From positions 1 through 10,200 of the forward strand of contig CAMAQQ010000026.1 in NCBI GenBank assembly GCA_945860575.1: a stretch of 10,200 nt of DNA. The letters are read 5' to 3'. The notes under the pieces are model-generated. The model did not search any database and was not told the origin of the DNA. It saw nothing but the letters and a program-made list of their open reading frames with translations. The stretch comes from Ferrithrix thermotolerans DSM 19514 (GTDB lineage: Bacteria > Actinomycetota > Acidimicrobiia > Acidimicrobiales > Ilumatobacteraceae). The position numbers were made by a program, and so were the translations under genes. This document shows, in pieces, positions 5,440-10,200 of the stretch (positions are counted from its first letter, which is position 1; the number at the start of each line of letters is the position of its first letter).

Positions 5440-6324
5440 GTGGCTGATGCGAACATCAAGATGGAGTGCGTGTCGGCCAATGGCACAGATTTCTCTTATC
5501 TCGAGTGTGGCACGGGCAAATTGGCGTTGTTGCTACACGGCTTTCCTGACACGGCACAAACATGGCGTCACCTGATGCCTCAACTTGCCGCCGCTGGTTA
5601 CCGAGCCGTTGCACCATTCATGCGTGGATATGCGCCAAGCGCTGTGCCGACAGATGGCTGTTATCAAACTGCAATGTTGGCCCGCGATGCAAATGCGTTG
5701 CACGAAAAACTCGGTGGCGATAGTGAGTCTGTGATTATCGGCCACGACTGGGGCGCACCTTCTGTTTACGGTGCTGCACTTGACGCGCCATCACGGTGGC
5801 GCAAAGTAGTTGGAATGGCGGTGCCACCAACTGCGGCACTGGGTTTGGCCTTCGTGCAAAATCTCGAACAGGTTAAACGCAGTTGGTATATGTTTTTCTT
5901 TCAACATGGACTTTCCGATCTCGTCGTTGGCGCAAATAACTTTGCGTTCATTGATATGTTGTGGCGCGATTGGTCGCCAGGATATGACGCCAGTGTCGAT
6001 CTTGAATTCGTGCGCAGGTCGTTAGCCGACCCAAAAAATCTGCAAGCAGCACTTGGGTATTATCGCGCGGCTCTTGGCGACGGCTATCGCGACCCGGTAC
6101 TTCAAGATTTGCAGACACAAATGGCAGCCAGCGTGCCGACGCAACCTCTGCTTTATCTGCACGGCACAGATTGTGGATGCATCGGCACCGATGTTTTTGA
6201 ATCTGCGAAGTCCATGGCTCCAGCCAATATTAAGTTTGAACTAATTGCAGCAGCCGGACATTTCTTGCAACTTGAACAACCTGAAAAAGTGAACAAACTA
6301 ATTTGTGAATTTCTAGCAAGTTAG
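5440..6324 (+). CDS. Alpha/beta hydrolase, epoxide hydrolase-like
   Basis: 294 aa from GTG5440. HGFPD (33-37) gives the oxyanion region, MRGYAPS (61-67) the conserved Arg-Gly-Tyr, and GHDWGAP (101-107) puts an Asp nucleophile at 103, as in epoxide hydrolases and haloalkane/fluoroacetate dehalogenases rather than Ser esterases. His274 in AAGHFLQLEQPE is the catalytic base; the acid is probably Asp244 in LHGTD. The lid region has SWYMFFFQHG and GYYRAALG; Tyr150 and Tyr207/208 are candidates for the epoxide-activating tyrosines, which favours epoxide hydrolase over dehalogenase. It is cytoplasmic, with no signal peptide. The frame is open from TTG5389; homology begins near ATG5461, so 5461 is an alternative start. 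It diverges from the MBL operon across 80 bp, and the Trx-fusion gene follows 13 bp after its stop, probably in the same mRNA. Confidence 0.87.
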   Translation: MADANIKMECVSANGTDFSYLECGTGKLALLLHGFPDTAQTWRHLMPQLAAAGYRAVAPFMRGYAPSAVPTDGCYQTAMLARDANALHEKLGGDSESVIIGHDWGAPSVYGAALDAPSRWRKVVGMAVPPTAALGLAFVQNLEQVKRSWYMFFFQHGLSDLVVGANNFAFIDMLWRDWSPGYDASVDLEFVRRSLADPKNLQAALGYYRAALGDGYRDPVLQDLQTQMAASVPTQPLLYLHGTDCGCIGTDVFESAKSMAPANIKFELIAAAGHFLQLEQPEKVNKLICEFLAS

Positions 6325-6337
6325 GGCAAGTCAGTTA

Positions 6338-7783
6338 ATGACAGTTACGAAAAATCCGTTACGTGACGGATGGACACTAATTGTCAAGCGTGAATGCGCA
6401 ACATGTGTCATGGTCGTGCCTGTCATCGCACGTCTCGCGCGCGAACTGCCATCACTCACGGTTTACACACAAGATGATCCAAAATTTCCTGAAGGTGTCG
6501 CTGCTGTCAGCGATCTAGATTTGGCCGCGAGTTGGCACGCTGACATTGACACCGTACCGACACTAATTTTTCGTGCGAACGGTGTCGAGACTAAACGCAC
6601 TTTCGGATGGCTACGCAGTGAGTGGCGCGAACTCACTGGCATCGCCGATCTTGGTGCAGAATTGCCAGAGTTTCGACCAGGTTGCGGCTCAATGAGCGTC
6701 GACCCCGACGTCGTCGACAAACTTCGAGTGCGATTCGGCGGTGAAATCTTGCATTCGCGACGGCTTGACATCGCCGAAGCAGAAGACGAATTCGAAGCAA
6801 TGTTCAGTCGCGGCTTCACCGACGGATTACCTGTCGTGCCGCCAACACCCGAGCGCGTGATGCGCATGTTAAGTGGTACTATTCGCGATCCACAAGAAGT
6901 CGTCGCACTTGCGCCCCCAGATCTTGTTGAACTAACTATTGAAAAAATCGCAATCAACGCAGTGATGGCTGGTTGCTTACCAGAGTATTTGCCGTGGGTG
7001 ATCGCCGCAGTCGAAGCGATTTGCACTGATGAGTACAACATCCACGGAGTACTCGCGACAACGATGCCAGTTGCACCAGTAATTATCTGCAACGGGCCCG
7101 GCACTCGCGCAATCGGCATGAACTCTGGCGTAAATGTTCTCGGTCAGGGAAATCGTGCAAATCTAACAATCGGCCGTGCGGTGCAATTAATTATCCGCAA
7201 TGTTGGTGGCGGACGACCTGGTGAAGTTGATCGCGCCACACATGGTCACCCCGGCAAATTAAGTTTCTGTTTCGCCGAAGACGACCTCGGCTCACCGTTT
7301 ACTTCACTCGCTGTTTCTCGTGGGTTTGATGCAACACAAAACACCGTCACTGTTTTCACTGGCGAAGGTCCGCGATGCGTTGTGGATCAACTTGCGCGCG
7401 AGCCAGAACAACTCGCGCAAAGTTTGGCTATGTGTTTGTGCACGGTTCATCACCCGAAATTGCCGTTCGCATTTGATGCGGTGTTAGTTCTTGGCCCTGA
7501 ACATGCCCGCGTTTTTGCCCAAGCCAACTGGGGTCGCGAGCGAGTGTTGCAAGAAATCCACGACCGTTTACAGATGCGAGGTAGCGAGATCGTGCGCGGC
7601 GCGGGCGGCATGGCCGAGGGTGTGCAAGAAGTGTTCAAAGATGCGACTCTGCCAAAGTTTCGACCAGGCGGATTATTGCTTGTGCACGCAGGTGGCCCCG
7701 CAGGATTATTTAGCGCCATCATCGGCGGCTGGGTCAATGGCGCCGCAGGCAGCGACCCAGTAACTAAAGTTGTCTCACCATGA
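6338..7783 (+). CDS. Thioredoxin-fold domain fused to a large uncharacterised domain
   Basis: 481 aa, cytoplasmic. Residues 1-105 are thioredoxin-like: WTLIVKRECATCVMVVP with a CATC redox pair (Cys20, Cys23) and the cis-Pro region DTVPTLIF (Pro74). A linker with RPGCGS (Cys116) leads to a conserved domain (about 150-470) containing FTDGLPVVPPTPERVMRML, EKIAINAVMAGCLPEYLP (Cys213), NGPGTRAIGMNSG, ANLTIGRAVQLIIRNVGG, HPGKLSFCFAE (Cys311) and VLVLGPEHARVFA. I recall this DGLPVVPPT domain as a widespread protein without assigned function, often alone and without the Trx part. Repeated internal Cys near the Trx pair suggest thiol-disulfide exchange within one chain, but this is inference. The C-terminal Gly-rich stretch is unusual. 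ATG6338 follows the hydrolase by 13 bp with only a distant AGGG, so coupling is likely. The next gene overlaps by ATGA. Confidence 0.78.
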   Translation: MTVTKNPLRDGWTLIVKRECATCVMVVPVIARLARELPSLTVYTQDDPKFPEGVAAVSDLDLAASWHADIDTVPTLIFRANGVETKRTFGWLRSEWRELTGIADLGAELPEFRPGCGSMSVDPDVVDKLRVRFGGEILHSRRLDIAEAEDEFEAMFSRGFTDGLPVVPPTPERVMRMLSGTIRDPQEVVALAPPDLVELTIEKIAINAVMAGCLPEYLPWVIAAVEAICTDEYNIHGVLATTMPVAPVIICNGPGTRAIGMNSGVNVLGQGNRANLTIGRAVQLIIRNVGGGRPGEVDRATHGHPGKLSFCFAEDDLGSPFTSLAVSRGFDATQNTVTVFTGEGPRCVVDQLAREPEQLAQSLAMCLCTVHHPKLPFAFDAVLVLGPEHARVFAQANWGRERVLQEIHDRLQMRGSEIVRGAGGMAEGVQEVFKDATLPKFRPGGLLLVHAGGPAGLFSAIIGGWVNGAAGSDPVTKVVSP

Positions 7784-9024
7784 CCAAGAATTCTTCGTTC
7801 ACTCGGGCGTGCCCGATCTGCTCAAGCAATTCATGGGAGATCGTCTTGCCTCTCGCGGTAACACCGCTCGGCGATCGCCTTTCTGACTCGTTTGAAAAAG
7901 CATCATCGTTGCCGAAATACGCACTTGACTTGGCGCTTTGCAACAATTGCGGACATACATTTTTGCCTTTAGTAGTTGCTCCCGAAGAAAGTTATGGTGA
8001 TTACTTTTTTGAGACATCTGATAGTCCTGGATTATCAGATTCAATGCAGGGACTTGCCGAGCAACTTTGGCGAGACTGCTCGAAATCAAATACGAATTAT
8101 GTATTAGACATTGGCTCTAACGATGGCACATGGTTGCAGCATTTCAAAAATTTAGGCGCCAAGGTGCTGGGCATAGAACCTTCACCCCGACATGCAGAAG
8201 AAGCGACGATTCGTGGCATCAAGACCAATAACGGATACTTCTCCAAAAAAAGCGCGTCTGAAATTCGCAATGAATTCGGTGCTCCGAGTTTAATCACGGC
8301 AAATTTTGTAACGGCCAATGTTCCAGACTTGGCTAATTTTTTTGAAGGTCTTCAAGATTTATCTGACGACAATACGACTATTGCAATTCTTTCGGGATAC
8401 CACCCTGATCAGTTCAGAGTCAACATGATTGATTTCATTTATCACGAGCATGTGTCTTATTTTTCGTGCCAAGATTTTGTTAATCTTGGTGAAAGGTTTG
8501 GACTTGATCTCGTAAATATTTTCAGAGTTGGACTGAAAGGCGGTTCGTTGCAAGCGATTTTTCGAACCAAGAATTCTCGTACATCAATAAGTGGGGACGT
8601 CGGTCGACTTACACAATTTGAAGAGTGGGTCGGTATTCGTCGCAGCAGTTGGTTTGCAGACATCAATAATCGCATTAAACAAGCACAACGTGAGACGCAT
8701 AAGTTTTTAGATCAAGTAAAAGCTGACAGAATTGTGGGCTATGGAGTCAGTCATAGTGTTACGACGTTAATTTACCAATTTGATTTAGTTGACCGAATTA
8801 AGGTTCTAACAGATGACAATCCACGTCGCCAAGGAAAGTTCGCCCCAGGTAGTGGGCTAACAGTAATAGGCCCACAAAAAATCGTAGACGACAAATTTGA
8901 TACCGTGATCATTATGGCTTGGCAACACGATCGCTTGATAAAGAGTCGCCTGAGAAAACTCAATTACCTAGGATCAGTCATCCAGCCGCTACCGGTCGCT
9001 GAAATAGTTGACTTTAGTCATTGA
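7780..9024 (+). CDS. Sugar C-methyltransferase, NovU/TcaB9-type (SAM-dependent)
   Basis: 414 aa, the normal full length, with all three family domains. The N-terminal zinc-binding part has CPIC (Cys11, Cys14) and CNNCGH (Cys54, Cys57). The SAM-binding domain has VLDIGSNDGTWL (108-119) and VLGIEPS (129-135). FIYHEHVSYFS (219-229) carries the Tyr221/Glu223/His224 set that, in the characterised TcaB9, is thought to act in catalysis, and LKGGSLQAIF replaces the common GGSLR motif. The C-terminal domain has RIVGYGVSHSVTTLIYQF and LTDDNPRRQG. Family members C-methylate dTDP-4-keto-deoxysugars, though many paralogues in surface-glycan loci are unassigned. ATG7780 overlaps the preceding stop (ATGA). 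Base composition is far more A/T-rich than in the genes before it: by hand count G+C is 22/60 at 8341-8400 and 19/60 at 8761-8820, against 35/60 at 7201-7260. Confidence 0.88.
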   Translation: MTKNSSFTRACPICSSNSWEIVLPLAVTPLGDRLSDSFEKASSLPKYALDLALCNNCGHTFLPLVVAPEESYGDYFFETSDSPGLSDSMQGLAEQLWRDCSKSNTNYVLDIGSNDGTWLQHFKNLGAKVLGIEPSPRHAEEATIRGIKTNNGYFSKKSASEIRNEFGAPSLITANFVTANVPDLANFFEGLQDLSDDNTTIAILSGYHPDQFRVNMIDFIYHEHVSYFSCQDFVNLGERFGLDLVNIFRVGLKGGSLQAIFRTKNSRTSISGDVGRLTQFEEWVGIRRSSWFADINNRIKQAQRETHKFLDQVKADRIVGYGVSHSVTTLIYQFDLVDRIKVLTDDNPRRQGKFAPGSGLTVIGPQKIVDDKFDTVIIMAWQHDRLIKSRLRKLNYLGSVIQPLPVAEIVDFSH

Positions 9025-9025
9025 C

Positions 9026-9763
9026 ATGAGCGCTCTCGTTTACGGTGGGCGATCACCAATTGCTCTTGAGATTTGTAAACAACTTGTTGGTACGGGCCAC
9101 AAAGTACATTTGGTTACCAGAGTTCGTGATGAAGCAATTGTCGCACTCGCAAAGGAAAATGGTTGCAGCGAAGTTCACGAATGCAATTTAGAAGATTCCA
9201 CTAAATCAATTGAACTCGCCCTAAAAATAGACTCTCAGGTTGGTGGGCTTGATGCTGTCGCATTCGCCCACAGATACCGAAGCGATGTATCGGCGCCATT
9301 AAAGCAATATTCGGTTGAGGTTTACACACCTTACGAAATACTAGAAGCACTAGCAGCGCAAGACCGAGGTAAAGAATGCGCCGTTGTGTTGATCACTTCA
9401 CCAGGTGCCCATCTTGTGCTCGCTGATCAAAATTTCCAATACCACGCGTCTAAGGCTGCTCTTTCACAACTTGTACGATTTGGCTCGGTGCGGTTCGCTT
9501 CGCAAAATATACGAGTAAACGGTCTAAGCCCAGGCTCATTTATTTTTAAGCAAAGAGCTGCCGAGTTTTACGCAAAAAATCCCCAGATTGTTGACCGCGC
9601 TAACAAATTGATTCCGTTGTCTCGAATGGGAATTGTTGAAGAAATTGCAAGCGTAGCACTCTTTCTAATTAGCAAACAAAGTGGCTATATGAACGGACAA
9701 ATCTTAGAAGTGGATGGTGGTTTATCTAGTCTTGACCCAGCATCATTATCCAAATCAAATTAA
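9026..9763 (+). CDS. Short-chain dehydrogenase/reductase (divergent SDR)
   Basis: 245 aa, NAD(P)H-dependent oxidoreductase, probably acting on a sugar nucleotide or related carbonyl given its neighbour. The dinucleotide loop is atypical, YGGRSPIALEI (6-16), instead of TGxxxGxG; it resembles the enoyl-reductase-like branch. The usual NNAG is replaced by FAHRYR (80-85). The catalytic set is intact: Ser125 in LITSPGAH, Tyr139 and Lys143 in YHASKAAL. The tail NGLSPGSF and SGYMNGQILEVDGGLSS are classical for SDRs. ATG9026 starts one base after the methyltransferase stop, so the two are translationally linked; a TTG at 9008 would lie within the previous gene and add residues before the Rossmann strand. 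Its stop overlaps the convergent methyltransferase end by 3 bp. Confidence 0.88.
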   Translation: MSALVYGGRSPIALEICKQLVGTGHKVHLVTRVRDEAIVALAKENGCSEVHECNLEDSTKSIELALKIDSQVGGLDAVAFAHRYRSDVSAPLKQYSVEVYTPYEILEALAAQDRGKECAVVLITSPGAHLVLADQNFQYHASKAALSQLVRFGSVRFASQNIRVNGLSPGSFIFKQRAAEFYAKNPQIVDRANKLIPLSRMGIVEEIASVALFLISKQSGYMNGQILEVDGGLSSLDPASLSKSN

Positions 9764-10200
9764 TACTTGTTTCCGAGCCAACCGCTGTCTGAGAATACTT
9801 CAACTAGCGGCCAAACTTTAGCGAAGGTGATACCGAAGTCTCTGGCCGCTTTATTTTTGTCAATGATCTGTTTGACATACTGCGGGGCAAAAATTAGACA
9901 AGTTTTAGCCTTTAATGGGTTTGTAAATATTTCTTCACGAGAGACAGTCGGAATTCCAAAACCTGGGCTTTCAAGATTTTGGCGGTATGGATCATCATCA
10001 ATCAAGGCCTTTAGGTATTCGCCTATACCGAGTTGATAAATAAAAATCGTGGCACCATCCGATGTCCCGTAGCCAACAATCCTACCTCTAAATCTTTGCT
10101 CGCAAAATTTAATTGCCGAGGTCCGAGCGTGAGAAAATGCGCTTGATAACCTGCCCCACGACGACGATAAAAAAAGACCACTCGAAAGTTCAAAATTTTT
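9760..10200 (-). CDS. C-methyltransferase C-terminal domain, partial (second paralogue)
   Basis: The minus-strand frame is open from the window end at 10200 to TAA at 9760-9762: 146 codons with no start needed in the window, so the gene continues beyond it. Its C-terminal domain aligns with that of the plus-strand methyltransferase: RIVGYGTSDGATIFIYQ, then IDDDPYRQ, then SPGFGIP match RIVGYGVSHSVTTLIYQ, TDDNPRRQ and APGSGLT (about 21 identities in 44, counted by eye). The segment before it (SSSWGRLSSAFSHARTSAIKF) matches the helical linker position. SAM-binding and zinc motifs must lie outside the window. It ends in FSDSGWLGNKY. A role in sugar or glycan C-methylation is likely by family; the substrate is unknown. 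It converges tail-to-tail on the SDR gene. Confidence 0.82.
   Translation of the reverse strand, partial: KNFELSSGLFLSSSWGRLSSAFSHARTSAIKFCEQRFRGRIVGYGTSDGATIFIYQLGIGEYLKALIDDDPYRQNLESPGFGIPTVSREEIFTNPLKAKTCLIFAPQYVKQIIDKNKAARDFGITFAKVWPLVEVFSDSGWLGNKY

Noticed and set aside
6463..7119. 218-codon open frame on the minus strand
   Set aside because: It lies wholly antisense to the well-supported Trx-fusion gene, has low-complexity Ser/Arg composition and no recognisable motif; it is a shadow of biased codon use.

Overview
The window looks like chromosomal DNA of a moderate-GC actinobacterium (Actinomycetota). A freshwater or marine Acidimicrobiia-type lineage is my best guess, by inference only. 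The pointers are a 28-residue basic protein ending in the NHGKRPN signature of actinobacterial ribosomal protein bL37, a secreted DUF1524-type HNH nuclease, a MauE/DoxX-type membrane protein, frequent GTG starts, and several genes with a -10 box 5-6 nt from the start codon and no Shine-Dalgarno (probable leaderless mRNAs). I see no phage, transposon, integrase or CRISPR array.

Layout. 1-557 (-) is the N-terminal half of an M20 zinc peptidase, preceded by tRNA-Leu(UAA) at 608-692 (-) and a small conserved protein of unknown function (700-1080, -). Divergent from these, 1165-2088 (+) encodes a RecB/Cas4-like PD-(D/E)XK nuclease with a probable Fe-S cluster. Converging on it are bL37 (2156-2242, -) and the secreted HNH nuclease (2252-3283, -). 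A four-gene minus-strand operon follows, in transcription order: MBL-fold hydrolase (5359-4490), flavin reductase (4486-3992), MauE/DoxX membrane protein (3995-3621) and a single-cluster ferredoxin with Asp in place of the second Cys (3610-3344). The 80-bp gap 5360-5439 separates this operon from a divergent plus-strand operon: an epoxide-hydrolase-like alpha/beta hydrolase (from about 5440) and a thioredoxin-fold protein fused to a large uncharacterised domain (6338-7783).

At 7780 the base composition falls sharply. From here the window looks like the edge of a surface-glycan or modified-sugar locus: a NovU/TcaB9-type C-methyltransferase (7780-9024, +), a divergent SDR oxidoreductase (9026-9763, +), and, converging on it from the window end, the C-terminal part of a second C-methyltransferase (9760 to beyond 10200, -).

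The points most worth following are the redox operon with the Asp-type ferredoxin, the Trx/unknown-domain fusion, the paired convergent C-methyltransferases at the composition boundary, the recurrent leaderless-promoter pattern (including a -10 box built on the stop codon of the HNH gene), and a 24-bp near-palindrome upstream of the HNH gene. I do not see a clear-cut new defence or mobile system.
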